In this document: in pieces, positions 41,653 to 50,858 of the stretch | Numbering within the stretch: position 1 is the stretch's first letter | How the letters are laid out: every line of letters begins with the position of its first letter | Assembly (NCBI GenBank): GCA_026393985.1 | Contig: JAPKZB010000073.1 | Location: 1 to 64,000, forward strand | Length of the DNA: 64,000 nucleotides | Source of the DNA: Acidobacteriota bacterium | Lineage (GTDB): Bacteria > Acidobacteriota > Terriglobia > Bryobacterales > Bryobacteraceae | Direction: 5' to 3' | The notes under the pieces: model-generated | Seen by the model: the letters and a program-made list of their open reading frames with translations, nothing else | Database searches by the model: none | Told to the model about the DNA's origin: nothing | Position numbers and translations under genes: made by a program

Positions 41653-42825
41653 TTAGATCAGGAGCATTTGTTCTTGCTTTTCGCCGGTGACGCGGGCGGC
41701 GGTATCGCCGATGAAGAGATTGACTTCCGAGCGAATGCCGAACTCGGGCAGGTAGATGCCGGGTTCGACCGAGAAGCAGGTCCAGGGGATGACGCGGCGT
41801 TCGTCGTGGGTTTCGAGGTTGTCCATGTTGGCGCCGGAGCCGTGGACCTCTTCGCCGATGGAGTGGCCGGTGCGATGGACGAAGTATTCGGCCAGGCCGT
41901 GTTCGCGGATGTGGCCGCGGCAGGCGTCGTCGACTTCGTAGCCGTAGAGGGGCTGGCCGTTGGCGATAGTGGTCTGCACTTTGGCGATGGCGGCGTCGCG
42001 GGCGCCGGCGACGATGGAGAAGATGTTTTGGACGTTTGAGGGGATTTCGTGGTCGGTATAGCCGGTCCAGGTGATGTCGTAGTAGACCGAGCCGGGGCGG
42101 GCGAGTTTGGCCCACATGTCGATGAGGACGACGTCGCCTTGCTCGATGGGGGCGCTGTTTTCGGGGTGGGGTTCGTAGTGGGGGTTCGAGCAGTTGGCGT
42201 TGACGGCGACGATGGGGCCGTGGTCGGTGTAGAGGCCGGCGCGTTCAAAGGCCTGGCGGATGAAGGCGGCGATGGTCCATTCGTTGACGAGTTCACGGCC
42301 GCGGAGGCGGTCGCCGATCTCTTCAAAGGCGCGGCGGCGGATCTCATCGACGAGCTGGCCGGCGGCGAGATGGGAGTCGAGTTTGTCCTGCGTCCAGCGG
42401 GCTTCGAAGTACTGGACGAGATTGGCCGAGGAGGCGACTTCGACGCCGCGGGCGCGGACGAGTTCGACGGTGCCGGCGTCGACCATGGCGACGTAGGGGA
42501 TGGCGCAGTCGGGCGAATACTGCATGGCGACGCGGCGGCAGCCGGCGAGGAGGGTGGCGAGGCCGTCGACCTGGGTGGCCCAGCTGGAATAGACATGGGT
42601 GACGCCGGGCAGGGCGCCGAGCATGTTGCGCTCGATGCGGTGTTCGAGCTTGCGCGGCTCGCCGTGGGCGGGGATGAGGTAGTACCAGCGGCGGCTGGGC
42701 GTGCGGGGCGGGTCGAAATTCAGGATGCGGTAGGCGAGGGGGTCTCGGAGGTGGTGGTCGAAGAAGAGCCAGCCGTCGAGGTTTTCTTCGCGGAGCGCGG
42801 CCTGAATGGCGGAGAGATTGGTCAT
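41653..42825 (-). CDS. M24 family metallopeptidase (Xaa-Pro aminopeptidase-like)
   Basis: 390 residues. N-terminal creatinase-like domain (LREENLDGWLFFDHHLRDPLAYRIL), then a pita-bread fold with metal ligands in LIDMWAKL (Asp), VYYDITWTGY (Asp), HRTGHSIGEEVHG (His), SVEPGIYLP (Glu) and GIRSEVNLF (Glu). All five positions are retained, predicting a dinuclear metalloaminopeptidase. Cytoplasmic, no signal. Overlaps the POT transporter gene by four bases, which suggests import and hydrolysis of peptides as one unit. Confidence 0.92.
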   Translation of the reverse strand: MTNLSAIQAALREENLDGWLFFDHHLRDPLAYRILNFDPPRTPSRRWYYLIPAHGEPRKLEHRIERNMLGALPGVTHVYSSWATQVDGLATLLAGCRRVAMQYSPDCAIPYVAMVDAGTVELVRARGVEVASSANLVQYFEARWTQDKLDSHLAAGQLVDEIRRRAFEEIGDRLRGRELVNEWTIAAFIRQAFERAGLYTDHGPIVAVNANCSNPHYEPHPENSAPIEQGDVVLIDMWAKLARPGSVYYDITWTGYTDHEIPSNVQNIFSIVAGARDAAIAKVQTTIANGQPLYGYEVDDACRGHIREHGLAEYFVHRTGHSIGEEVHGSGANMDNLETHDERRVIPWTCFSVEPGIYLPEFGIRSEVNLFIGDTAARVTGEKQEQMLLI

Positions 42826-44276
42826 TTGATGCCTCCCATCATGGTACGAAGCGGTTTGATAAAAAGAGCGAGCAGGAGGCCGGCGGCGATGGCGAAGGCG
42901 CCGACGTAGCCGAAGAGCGTGTCGAGGGGCATGCTTTCATAGAAGCCGGCGAGGCGGCCGCCGATATAGTTGCCGACGCTGGTGGCCAGGAACCAGACGC
43001 CCATGATGACGCCGACCACTTTGGCCGGGGCGAGTTTCGTCATGGCGCTGAGGCCGACGGGGCTGAGGCAGAGTTCGCCGATAGTATGGAGCAGATAGGT
43101 TCCGGTGAGCCAGAGCGGGGAGACCTTGGCGCCGGAGGCGGCGAGGGCGGCGGCCGGCATCAGGGCCACGAAGCCGGCGCCGCCGAAGACGAGGCCAAGG
43201 ACGAACTTGGCCGGGACCGAGGGTTCTTTGGGGCCGAGCTTGATCCATAGCCAGCCGAACAGCGGGGCGAGGGCGATGAGGAAGATGGAATTAAGGGCCT
43301 GGAACCAGGTGGACGGGAAGGGAAGGCCGAGGAGCTGGTTGTCGGTTTTTTCGTCGGCGAAGAGGTTGAGCGTGGAGCCGGCCTGTTCAAACGAAGACCA
43401 GAAGATGGCGGCGACCAGGAACAGGACGAAGATGACGAGGATGCGCCTACGTTCGGCCGGGGTCCAGGGGCCGAAGTAGACGCCGGCGAAGACGACGCCG
43501 ATGACCGCCATGAGCAGGACGCCGAGGGCGTCGGCGAGTTGGGTGACCGTGGCGGCGATGACGCCGGAGCCGATCAGCAGCGGGACGCCGAGCAGCACGG
43601 CGAGGCCGACCCAGAGATAACGCTTCTGCGTGGCGGCTTCGGCGGGGGAGGAGAACGGGGCGGCGTGAAGCCCGGCTTGGCCGAGGTGCTTGCTGCCGAG
43701 GAGGAACTGGATGAGGCCGAGCGTCATGCCGGCGCCGACGACGAGGAAGGCGAGGCGCCATTCGATCATCTGGCCCACATAGCCGCAGACGAGGGGAGCG
43801 AAGAAGGCCCCGATGTTGATGCCCATGTAATAGATGGAAAAGCCGGCGTCGCGGCGGTTGTCGCCGGGTTCGTAGAGGGAGCCGACCAGCGTGGAGACGT
43901 TGGGCTTGAGCAGCCCGGTGCCGAGGCTGACGAGGGTGAGGCCGAGATAGAACATTTCGACCGAGGGCGCGGCGAGGCAGAAGTTGCCGATGGCGATGCC
44001 GGCGCCGCCGTAGAGGACGGCCTTGCGCTGGCCGAGGAAGCGGTCGGCGAGCCAGCCGCCGGGGATGCTCATCAGATAGACGAGCGAGACGACCATGCCG
44101 TAGACGGCGGCGCCTTTGCCTTTGTCGAACTGCAGGCCGGTAGGGGAGATCATGTACAGCAGCAGGAGCGCGCGCATGCCGTAGTAGCTGAAGCGTTCCC
44201 ACATTTCGGTGAAGAAGAGGGTGGCCAAGCCCCGGGGGTGGCCGAAGAATCGGGTGTCTAAGTTCGCCGTCGCCAT
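42822..44276 (-). CDS. POT/PTR family proton-dependent oligopeptide transporter
   Basis: 484 residues with 12-14 hydrophobic helices. The family signature is clear: GLATLFFTEMWERFSYYGMRALLLLYM (with the ExxERFxYYG motif in helix 1) and DAGFSIYYMGINIGAFFAPLVCGYVG (PTR2 signature). Late helices include FQALNSIFLIALAPLFGWLW. It couples proton entry to uptake of di- and tripeptides. Translationally coupled to the M24 peptidase downstream. Overlaps the ABC ATPase gene upstream by 19 bp. Confidence 0.95.
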   Translation of the reverse strand: MATANLDTRFFGHPRGLATLFFTEMWERFSYYGMRALLLLYMISPTGLQFDKGKGAAVYGMVVSLVYLMSIPGGWLADRFLGQRKAVLYGGAGIAIGNFCLAAPSVEMFYLGLTLVSLGTGLLKPNVSTLVGSLYEPGDNRRDAGFSIYYMGINIGAFFAPLVCGYVGQMIEWRLAFLVVGAGMTLGLIQFLLGSKHLGQAGLHAAPFSSPAEAATQKRYLWVGLAVLLGVPLLIGSGVIAATVTQLADALGVLLMAVIGVVFAGVYFGPWTPAERRRILVIFVLFLVAAIFWSSFEQAGSTLNLFADEKTDNQLLGLPFPSTWFQALNSIFLIALAPLFGWLWIKLGPKEPSVPAKFVLGLVFGGAGFVALMPAAALAASGAKVSPLWLTGTYLLHTIGELCLSPVGLSAMTKLAPAKVVGVIMGVWFLATSVGNYIGGRLAGFYESMPLDTLFGYVGAFAIAAGLLLALFIKPLRTMMGGIK

Positions 44277-45448
44277 TCAATCTCCGTTCGCAACTGCACC
44301 ATGCCCGCCGTATCCTTGGGGTCGATGACGGCAAAGGTCAACACATCGTCAATCCAGTCCTGGCTGGTCCCATCCCAGTGCTGCGTGGCAACCGTCAGTG
44401 TATATTCCTGGCGGCTCAGCAGGCAATCGAAGCGGAAATCGAGTTCGATGACTTCGCCGGCTTGGACGGGGCCGAGAGGGCGCTGTTCGACGCGGGTGTT
44501 GGTGCCGTAGACGTCGAGACCCATGCGGTTGCGGATGAGCATGCCGAAGATGGGGTTGTCGCAGTCGACCAGAAAGCGGGCGGTGATGCGGATGGTGGCG
44601 GGTTGGTGGGAGTGGAGGGCGGTGGCGGGTTGGCCGAGGTGGTTGAGCAGGACGACCGATTCGATTTTGCTGTGTTCATCGCCGTGGCGGTAGCTGCCAA
44701 GGGGGGTGGCGGCGTCGCGGAGCTGGAGTTCGTGGACGAGGCCGACGTAGCGGTTGACGACGTCGTTGGGGGTGCCGACGGCGACGACTTCGCCGTGGAG
44801 CAGGAGCGCGGCGCGGGTGGCGAGGCGCTTGACCATGCCGAGGTCGTGCGAGACGAACAGGATGGTGATGCCACGTTCTTTGAGCTCTTCGAGTTTGTGG
44901 ATGCAGCGGTTGGCGAAGATGGCGTCGCCGACGGCGAGGGCTTCGTCGACGATGAGGATTTCCGGGTCGACGTGGATGGCGGTGGCGAAGGCGAGGCGGA
45001 CGTACATGCCGCTGGAATACTCTTTGACGGGCCGGTCCATGAAGTCGCCGATTTCGGCGAAGGCGGCGATGGCGGGGAAGGCGGCTTCGATGGCGGGGCG
45101 GGAGAGGCCGAGGATTTCGCCGTTGAGGAGGACGTTTTCGCGGCCGGTGAATTCGGGGTTGAAGCCGGCGCCGAGTTCGAGCAGGGCAGCGATGCGGCCG
45201 GCGGCGACGACGCGGCCGCGGGTGGGTTGCATGATGCCGGCGACGATCTGCAGCAGGGTGCTTTTGCCTGAGCCATTGGGCCCGACGAGGGCGAAGACTT
45301 CTCCGGCTTCGACGGTGAGGTTGATGTCGCGGAGGGCCCAGAACTCTTTGGGGCGAATTTCGTCGAGGAAGGGCAGGGCGGCTAGCAGGCGGTCGGCGGG
45401 CCGGGCGAACAGGGGGTAGATTTTAGAAACGTGTTGGATGGAGACCAA
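44258..45448 (-). CDS. Polysaccharide-export ABC ATPase with Wzt-type C-terminal domain
   Basis: 396 residues. ATPase half: Walker A GPNGSGKST (56-64), a signature loop as EYSSGMYVRLAFATAI, Walker B ILIVDEALAVGD, and H-loop LFVSHDLG. The first residues (VSKIYPLFARPADRLLAALPFLDEIRPKEFWALRDINL) fit the Wzt/TagH/RfbB group. The C-terminal 150 residues are a beta-sandwich (ATIRITARFLVDCDNPIFGMLIRNRMGLDVYGTNT) like the O-antigen-binding Wzt domain. It exports O-antigen or other glycans; the permease partner (Wzm) is not adjacent, which is unusual. Confidence 0.92.
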   Translation of the reverse strand: MVSIQHVSKIYPLFARPADRLLAALPFLDEIRPKEFWALRDINLTVEAGEVFALVGPNGSGKSTLLQIVAGIMQPTRGRVVAAGRIAALLELGAGFNPEFTGRENVLLNGEILGLSRPAIEAAFPAIAAFAEIGDFMDRPVKEYSSGMYVRLAFATAIHVDPEILIVDEALAVGDAIFANRCIHKLEELKERGITILFVSHDLGMVKRLATRAALLLHGEVVAVGTPNDVVNRYVGLVHELQLRDAATPLGSYRHGDEHSKIESVVLLNHLGQPATALHSHQPATIRITARFLVDCDNPIFGMLIRNRMGLDVYGTNTRVEQRPLGPVQAGEVIELDFRFDCLLSRQEYTLTVATQHWDGTSQDWIDDVLTFAVIDPKDTAGMVQLRTEIEWRRRT

Positions 45449-45482
45449 CCGGAAACCTCTTTACTCCAGTATCGGGGCAGAG

Positions 45483-46964
45483 TTACGGTTTGTCGATGAT
45501 GCGGTCGTAGCGGAGTTCGCCTCCTTTGAGGACCTTGACGCCGCCCCAGCCGCGGTCGAGGCGCGGGGGGCCGACCTGCTTTTCCATGCGGCTGAATACT
45601 TCACGCATCCTGGCGACGAGGTCCGGGTGCGCGGCGGCGACGTCGTGCTGTTCAGCGGGGTCGGTGGCGAGGTGGAAGAGCATGTTTTCGCGGGCGGGGT
45701 CGCCGGTGGTGACGCCGGGGTGCATGGTGGGCCGGGCCTGTTCGTAGGGGGCGAGGAGGGTGACGCCGTCGGGGCCGCGCGGGTCGACGTAGCGGTCGGG
45801 GTCGGGGATGCCGCCGGCGAGGCCGGGGCCGGGCTTGCGGACGTGGAGTTTCCAGGGGCCCATGCGGAGGGCGGAGAGGTTGGCGCCGCTCATGACGAAG
45901 AGGGCTTCGTGCGGGGAGGGGGCGCGGGGTGTGGTCATGAGGCCGAAGATGTTTTTGCCGTCGATGGTCCGGCCGGCGGGCAGCGGAGCGCCGGCTAGGG
46001 CGGCGAGGGTGGGGAGGAGGTCGATGACGCTGGCCATTTCGCTGGTGCGCAGGCCGGCGGGGATGCGGCCGGGCCAGCGGGCGAGGAGCGGGACGCGGAC
46101 GCCGCCTTCAAAAGGCGAGCCTTTCATGCCGCGCAGGCCGCCGGTGCTGCCGCCGAAGGTGGCGCCGTTATCGGAGGTGAACAGGACGAGCGTGTTGTCG
46201 TCGAGGCCGAGCGCCTTGAGCTTGGCGAGGATCTGGCCGACGGACCAGTCGAGTTCGGCGATGACGGCGGCGTAAAGGTTGGCGGGGTCGCCCTTGGTGT
46301 AGAAATCCTGCGAGGCGGCCAGGGGCTTGTGGGGCATGGCGTGGGGCAGGTAGAGGAAGAAGGGCCGGGCTTTGTTGCGGTCGAGGAAGGCGAGGGCGCG
46401 CTCGGTGTACTTGCGCGTGAGTTCAGACTGGGCGATGGGGTATTCGACCACGGTTTCGTTTTCGACGAGCTGGACGGGGCGCATGTCGTTCGAGTAGGGG
46501 ATGCCGTAGTATTCGTCGAAGCCCTGTGAGCGCGGCAGGGTGGTGGCCTGGTGGCCCAGATGCCATTTGCCGAGGATCGAGGTAGCGTAGCCGAGGGGCT
46601 TCAACACTTCGGCGATCGTTACTTCCTCGGGCGGCAGGGCGAGTTCGTTGATGCCCGAGTCGGGGGCGGGGTTGCCGGTGATGGTGGTGCGGAAGGGGTA
46701 GCGCCCGGTGAGCAGCGCCGACCGGGAGGGGGCGCAGAAGGGCATGGGGACGTAGAAGTCGGTGAACAGGGCGCCTTCGTCGGCCATGCGATCGAGGTGG
46801 GGGGTGGCGTTGCGGGCCGAGCCGTAGCAGGCGAGGTCGCCGTAGCCGAGGTCGTCGGCGAAGATGACGATGAAGTTCGGCTTGGGGGGCTGGGGCCGCG
46901 CGGGACGTTGGGCCCAGGCCGCGGCGCCGCCGAGGAGCAGGAGCATGTCCCGACGGGTGGTCAT
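45483..46964 (-). CDS. Exported sulfatase (formylglycine-dependent, Cys type)
   Basis: 493 residues with a Tat/Sec-like leader (TTRRDMLLLLGGAAAWAQ). Metal-binding IVIFADDLGYGDLACYG near residue 33 and the sulfatase signature CAPSRSALLTGRYP, in which C77 would be converted to formylglycine. Later GKWHLGHQ and LFTSDNGA match arylsulfatases. It probably removes sulfate from polysaccharides or glycolipids in the periplasm. No formylglycine-generating enzyme is in the window. Stands alone, divergent from the small gene at 47.0 kb. Confidence 0.93.
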   Translation of the reverse strand: MTTRRDMLLLLGGAAAWAQRPARPQPPKPNFIVIFADDLGYGDLACYGSARNATPHLDRMADEGALFTDFYVPMPFCAPSRSALLTGRYPFRTTITGNPAPDSGINELALPPEEVTIAEVLKPLGYATSILGKWHLGHQATTLPRSQGFDEYYGIPYSNDMRPVQLVENETVVEYPIAQSELTRKYTERALAFLDRNKARPFFLYLPHAMPHKPLAASQDFYTKGDPANLYAAVIAELDWSVGQILAKLKALGLDDNTLVLFTSDNGATFGGSTGGLRGMKGSPFEGGVRVPLLARWPGRIPAGLRTSEMASVIDLLPTLAALAGAPLPAGRTIDGKNIFGLMTTPRAPSPHEALFVMSGANLSALRMGPWKLHVRKPGPGLAGGIPDPDRYVDPRGPDGVTLLAPYEQARPTMHPGVTTGDPARENMLFHLATDPAEQHDVAAAHPDLVARMREVFSRMEKQVGPPRLDRGWGGVKVLKGGELRYDRIIDKP

Positions 46965-47016
46965 TGGAAGCCGATTCTATATCAGGCGGGGGCGGAAAGG
47001 GGTTGAGTTCAGCGAT

Positions 47017-47499
47017 ATGCTCGTAGAGATGGGTAACGGGGGGAAGGTGAAAACGGCGGTGATTCCGCGGCGGACGGCGGAGGCACTGCTGCGCGCGGTG
47101 GACTGGTTGACGGAGCAGGAGGTGGATTTCCAGGTGACAGGGGACACGGCGGCGCGGTTTTACGGGGCGAAGCTGAAGGTGCGGGAGATTGAGTTGACGG
47201 TGACGGCGAGTACGCTCGAACGGCTGGGCGGGGAGGTGGAGTGGCAGCGGGACGAACGGTGGGAGCGGTTGACGCTTGAGCGGGACGGGGTGCGGCTGGT
47301 GGCGAGCGCGGCGCGGTGTTGGGAGGCGCGGCGGGGGCGGTGGACCGCGGTGCGGGCCGACCTGCGGCACAACACGTGGATTGATTTTCAGGGCCGCCAC
47401 ATTCCGTTTGAAACGCGCGGCCCTTTGATGCGGCGCTATGAGCGCCTGGGCGAGGATGAACCGGTGCGGCAGATGCTGGCCGGCAGCCACTGCAGTTAG
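47017..47499 (+). CDS. Hypothetical protein, possibly nucleotidyltransferase-like
   Basis: 160 residues from ATG 47017; 47029 is an alternative start, and the ORF-track start lies inside the sulfatase. The region LRAVDWLTEQEVDFQVTGDTAARFYGAKLKVREIELTV resembles the start of minimal nucleotidyltransferase folds (V-G-x-x-A-x-x-x-G then D-x-D/E), but the usual Gly-Gly and paired aspartates are not clear. The C-terminal part, ADLRHNTWIDFQGRHIPFETRGPLMRRYERLG, gives no recognised motif. The coding frame is plausible because the minus-strand alternative has no better content. Function unknown. Confidence 0.5.
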   Translation: MLVEMGNGGKVKTAVIPRRTAEALLRAVDWLTEQEVDFQVTGDTAARFYGAKLKVREIELTVTASTLERLGGEVEWQRDERWERLTLERDGVRLVASAARCWEARRGRWTAVRADLRHNTWIDFQGRHIPFETRGPLMRRYERLGEDEPVRQMLAGSHCS

Positions 47500-47508
47500 T
47501 CTCCGCAG

Positions 47509-48603
47509 TTAGTCGGTGGGCTTGGCGAAGGTGAGGCGGATACCGGTGGTGAACAGCAGGTCGTTGGTTTTGGCGCCGGGGACCGGGTTACTCAGGTAGC
47601 GGTTGCTAAAGCCGACGTTCCAGGCCATCCACTTGTTGATGTTGGTGGAGAGGGCGGTGTCGAAGTTCAGGCGGTAGTTGCCGGTGTTGGAGACGTTGGG
47701 ATAGAAGACGAGGCGTTCGGTGAGCACCATGTTCGAGGCGAGTTTGCGATTGAGTTCGTTGCCGAGGATGAGTTCGGTGGAGGTGCGGCGGAGGCCGGTG
47801 GAGAAGAATTCCTTGTTGAGGTTGGCGCCGGAGAACAGGTCGAAGACGGTGGTCTTGTTTTTGACGACGCGGTAGCCGCCGCCGCCGCCGAGGACGAAGC
47901 GCAGGTCGAGGCGCTGGAACTCGTCGAATTCGAGATCGGAGAGGGCGAAGACGAAGGATTTTTTGCTGAGGTTGAGGTCGTAGCGGCCGCCGCCGCGGAT
48001 GGCGTTGGCGGTTTGCTGGGTTTTGCCCTGGAGGCGGGCGTTGGTGTTGATGCTGGTGAAGAAGAGCGAGATTTTGTCGCGGGAGGTGGAGCGGGTCAGG
48101 TTGGCGCCGAGGTTGAGGGTGTTGGTTTCGGCGTTGCCACGGGTGGCGGCGTAGCCGGCGTCGAAGAAGCCGGTCCAGAGGTCGAGCAGGCCGGGGTTGG
48201 TGAGCCGGTCGAGGGCGGCGAGGTAGCGGGCCTGCTCCTGCTCGGAGCGGATGGTGGCGATTTTTTCCTTGGTGGTTTCGACGGTGCCGGCGGCGGCGGT
48301 GGTGACGGTGTAGCGGTCGTCCTCGGCCTTGAGGGAGCCGACGAGGGTTTGGCCGTCTTTGAGGACGAGGCTCAACGGGGCGCCGGAGTCGATGCTGGTG
48401 ATGGCGGCGAAGGGGATCTTCACTTCGCCGGCTAATTCAGACTTCAGCGTCAGCGAGTCGCCCTCGACGCGAATGACGGTGCCGGTGAGGCGGTCGCCGT
48501 TCTTCATGGTGATGGCGTCGCCGAATAGGGCGGTGGCGGTGAGCAGAACGGTGCAGGCGAGCAGCGCGAGGCGGGGCGGCGAGGAGAAACGGAGACAAAG
48601 CAT
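47509..48603 (-). CDS. DUF481-type outer-membrane-like protein
   Basis: 364 residues with a signal peptide (LALLACTVLLTATALFGDA). Residues 30-115 contain two short SH3-like repeats (MKNGDRLTGTVIRVEGDSLTLKSELAGEVKIPFAAITSI and LKDGQTLVGSLKAEDDRYTV). The C-terminal 230 residues are alternating beta strands with SSG-like turns and end LLFTTGIRLTFAKPTD, as in DUF481 (YdiY-like) outer-membrane barrels. Function of the family is not known. The gene is divergent from the next oxidoreductase with about 60 bp between. Confidence 0.85.
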   Translation of the reverse strand: MLCLRFSSPPRLALLACTVLLTATALFGDAITMKNGDRLTGTVIRVEGDSLTLKSELAGEVKIPFAAITSIDSGAPLSLVLKDGQTLVGSLKAEDDRYTVTTAAAGTVETTKEKIATIRSEQEQARYLAALDRLTNPGLLDLWTGFFDAGYAATRGNAETNTLNLGANLTRSTSRDKISLFFTSINTNARLQGKTQQTANAIRGGGRYDLNLSKKSFVFALSDLEFDEFQRLDLRFVLGGGGGYRVVKNKTTVFDLFSGANLNKEFFSTGLRRTSTELILGNELNRKLASNMVLTERLVFYPNVSNTGNYRLNFDTALSTNINKWMAWNVGFSNRYLSNPVPGAKTNDLLFTTGIRLTFAKPTD

Positions 48604-48666
48604 AGGGTTTAACGGTTAAAACTCAGTATCCCAGACCGGGGCGGGAGTCGTGACATAATCTCTCGT

Positions 48667-49785
48667 ATGAGCTCAGAAACCAGGCGCAATTTTGTAAAAG
48701 CCGCGGCCGCTTTCACGATCGTCAGCCCGCAGGCGGTGCGGGGATCGCAGGCAAATTCGGCGATGACTCTCGGCCTGATTGGCTGCGGGAACCGGGGCAT
48801 GTACGTCAGCGGCATTTTCGCCAAGAACGAGAACGCGCGCGTGGCCGGCTTCAACGATATCTACGAAGACCGCTTTCAGGCGGCGGCGCAGAAGTACTCG
48901 GGCGCGAAGCGGTACAACACCTATGACGAGATGCTAGCCGATAAGGGGATTGATGCGGTGTTGATCGCCACCCCGGCCTTCCTGCACCCGGAGCATTTTG
49001 AGCGCGCCGTGAAGGCGAAAAAGCACATTTTTTGTGAGAAGCCGGCGGGCGTGGACGCGCCCGGGGTGTTGCGGTTCTTGAAGGCGGCGCGGAGCGCGGA
49101 TTCGACCAAGCGGATTTCGATGGACTACCAGCAGCGCTACGGCACGGAGTACCGCAAGGGGTACGCGCTCGTGAAATCGGGCGAGTTGGGGCGCATCAGT
49201 CAGGTGCGCGCGGCGTGGATGGGCGGCGGGCCGCCGATCAAGAAGGGTCACGATCCGAAAGAAGAGCGGATCCGGAACTGGTTCTTCTACCGGGAGCTTT
49301 CGGGCGATATGTTGATTGAGCAGGACTGCCACAACATCGACGTTGTGAACTGGTTTATGGGCACGCATCCGGTGCGGGTTTCGGGCGTGGGTTCGCGGAT
49401 GCAGCGGACGCAGATCGGAGACATCTACGACAATGTCTCGTTGAGCTATCAGTACGAAGACGGCACCATTTTCAGCTTCACGGCGAATCAGTTTGGCAAC
49501 CCGGGGTGGACGGACGTTTCCGAGACCTTTGTGTGCGAGAAAGGCGTGGTGAACGTGTCGCGCAAAGGGGTGAAGATCTACCGGCCGGGTAAGCCGGTGG
49601 AGGAGACCGAAACCAAGTACGACATTACGCAGGACGGGGTGAACCAGTTTGTGGCCGGGGTACGAGCCGGGCAGGTGGAGAACGCCGGGTTGTGGGGCGG
49701 GGAGAGTACGCTGTCGGCGGTGATGGGATTGATGGCCTGCACTTCGGGTCAGCCGATGACTTGGGAGAAGGTGAATCAGGTCTAG
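48667..49785 (+). CDS. Gfo/Idh/MocA family oxidoreductase (second copy)
   Basis: 372 residues. A Tat-like leader (SSETRRNFVKAAAAFTIVSPQAVRGSQA) precedes the Rossmann domain (MTLGLIGCGNRGMYVSGIFAKN), the DAVLIATPAFLHPEHFERAVKAKKHIFCEKP signature, and DMLIEQDCHNIDVVNWFMG, a conserved C-terminal-domain helix with the His used in catalysis by relatives. Less than 35% similar by eye to the copy at 30-31 kb. The substrate is unknown, probably a sugar derivative. Followed directly by an acyltransferase-like membrane protein. Confidence 0.9.
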   Translation: MSSETRRNFVKAAAAFTIVSPQAVRGSQANSAMTLGLIGCGNRGMYVSGIFAKNENARVAGFNDIYEDRFQAAAQKYSGAKRYNTYDEMLADKGIDAVLIATPAFLHPEHFERAVKAKKHIFCEKPAGVDAPGVLRFLKAARSADSTKRISMDYQQRYGTEYRKGYALVKSGELGRISQVRAAWMGGGPPIKKGHDPKEERIRNWFFYRELSGDMLIEQDCHNIDVVNWFMGTHPVRVSGVGSRMQRTQIGDIYDNVSLSYQYEDGTIFSFTANQFGNPGWTDVSETFVCEKGVVNVSRKGVKIYRPGKPVEETETKYDITQDGVNQFVAGVRAGQVENAGLWGGESTLSAVMGLMACTSGQPMTWEKVNQV

Positions 49786-49821
49786 CCCCGGCGCGGGCGA
49801 AGCTGATTCTACAATGGGAGT

Positions 49822-50856
49822 TTGCAAAACCGGCTTCTCTCTCTCGACGCGTTCCGCGGATTGATCATGGCGTTCATGGTGCTGGTGAATACCCCCGGCA
49901 CCGGAGCGCATGTCTATCCGCCGCTGCGGCACGCCGAATGGCACGGGTGGACGCCGACCGATGTCGTCTTCCCTTCGTTTGTTTGGATTGTGGGCGTGGC
50001 GATTACGCTGGCGCGGCGGCCGACGATGGGGAAGACGCTGCGGCGGGGGGCGGTGCTGTTTGGGTTGGGGTTGCTCGTGTATCTGTATCCGCACTTCGAT
50101 TTTTCGACGGCGCGGATTCTGGGCGTGCTGCAGCGGATTGCGATCTGTTATGTCGCGACGGTGGCGATCTACCTTGGGACGGGGGTGCGCGGGCAGATCC
50201 TATGGACCGTGGGGCTGTTGGCGGGCTACTGGGTTTTGATGGTGGTGGGCGGGGACGGGCGGTTTGACGTCGAAGGGAACTTTGCCCACACGGTGGACCG
50301 GATGGTGCTGGGTGTGCACAACTACGCCAACACGAAGACGTGGGATCCGGAGGGGATCGTCAGCACGATTCCGGCGATTGCGACGTGTCTGCTGGGGGTG
50401 CTGGCCGGGCAGGTGCTGGCGCGGAAGGAGGAGTTGGCGCGGCGGTGTACGTGGCTGTTCCTGACGGGGAATCTGCTGCTGGCGGCGGCGCTGGTGCTGG
50501 ATCACTGGTTGCCGGTGAACAAGCAGCTGTGGACGAGTTCGTTTACCTTGCTGATGGCGGGGCTCGACTTTGTGATGCTGGCGATGATGGTTTGGCTGGT
50601 GGATGAGTACAAGGTGCAGCGGCCATTTGCGCCGTTTGTGATTCTGGGGCGGAACGCGATTGCGGTGTATATGGCTTCCGAGCTGATTGATATTTCCCTG
50701 CATGCGCTGGGATGGCGCGTGCCGCTGTATGAGAGCTTGTTTGCGCCGCTGGCATCGCCGATGAATGCTTCGCTGCTGTATGCGGTGGCGTATGTGGCCG
50801 TGAACTTTGCGATTGCTTGGGGACTGCACCGGCGCGGCTGGTATCTGAGGGCATAA
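49822..50856 (+). CDS. HGSNAT/YeiB-like membrane acyltransferase (DUF5009 type)
   Basis: 344 residues, about ten helices. The start LLSLDAFRGLIMAFMVLVNTPGTGAHVYPPLRHAEWHGWTPTDVVFPSFVWIVGVAITLA is diagnostic: the R-G-(L) pair and H-A-x-W-x-G-x-T-x-x-D-x-x-FP-x-F region match heparan-alpha-glucosaminide N-acetyltransferase relatives. The only in-frame start is TTG at 49822, with GGGAG unusually close. Probably moves an acetyl group across the membrane to a sugar acceptor. It sits just before the ARC-like ATPase gene, only 2 bp apart. Confidence 0.85.
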   Translation: MQNRLLSLDAFRGLIMAFMVLVNTPGTGAHVYPPLRHAEWHGWTPTDVVFPSFVWIVGVAITLARRPTMGKTLRRGAVLFGLGLLVYLYPHFDFSTARILGVLQRIAICYVATVAIYLGTGVRGQILWTVGLLAGYWVLMVVGGDGRFDVEGNFAHTVDRMVLGVHNYANTKTWDPEGIVSTIPAIATCLLGVLAGQVLARKEELARRCTWLFLTGNLLLAAALVLDHWLPVNKQLWTSSFTLLMAGLDFVMLAMMVWLVDEYKVQRPFAPFVILGRNAIAVYMASELIDISLHALGWRVPLYESLFAPLASPMNASLLYAVAYVAVNFAIAWGLHRRGWYLRA

Positions 50857-50858
50857 CG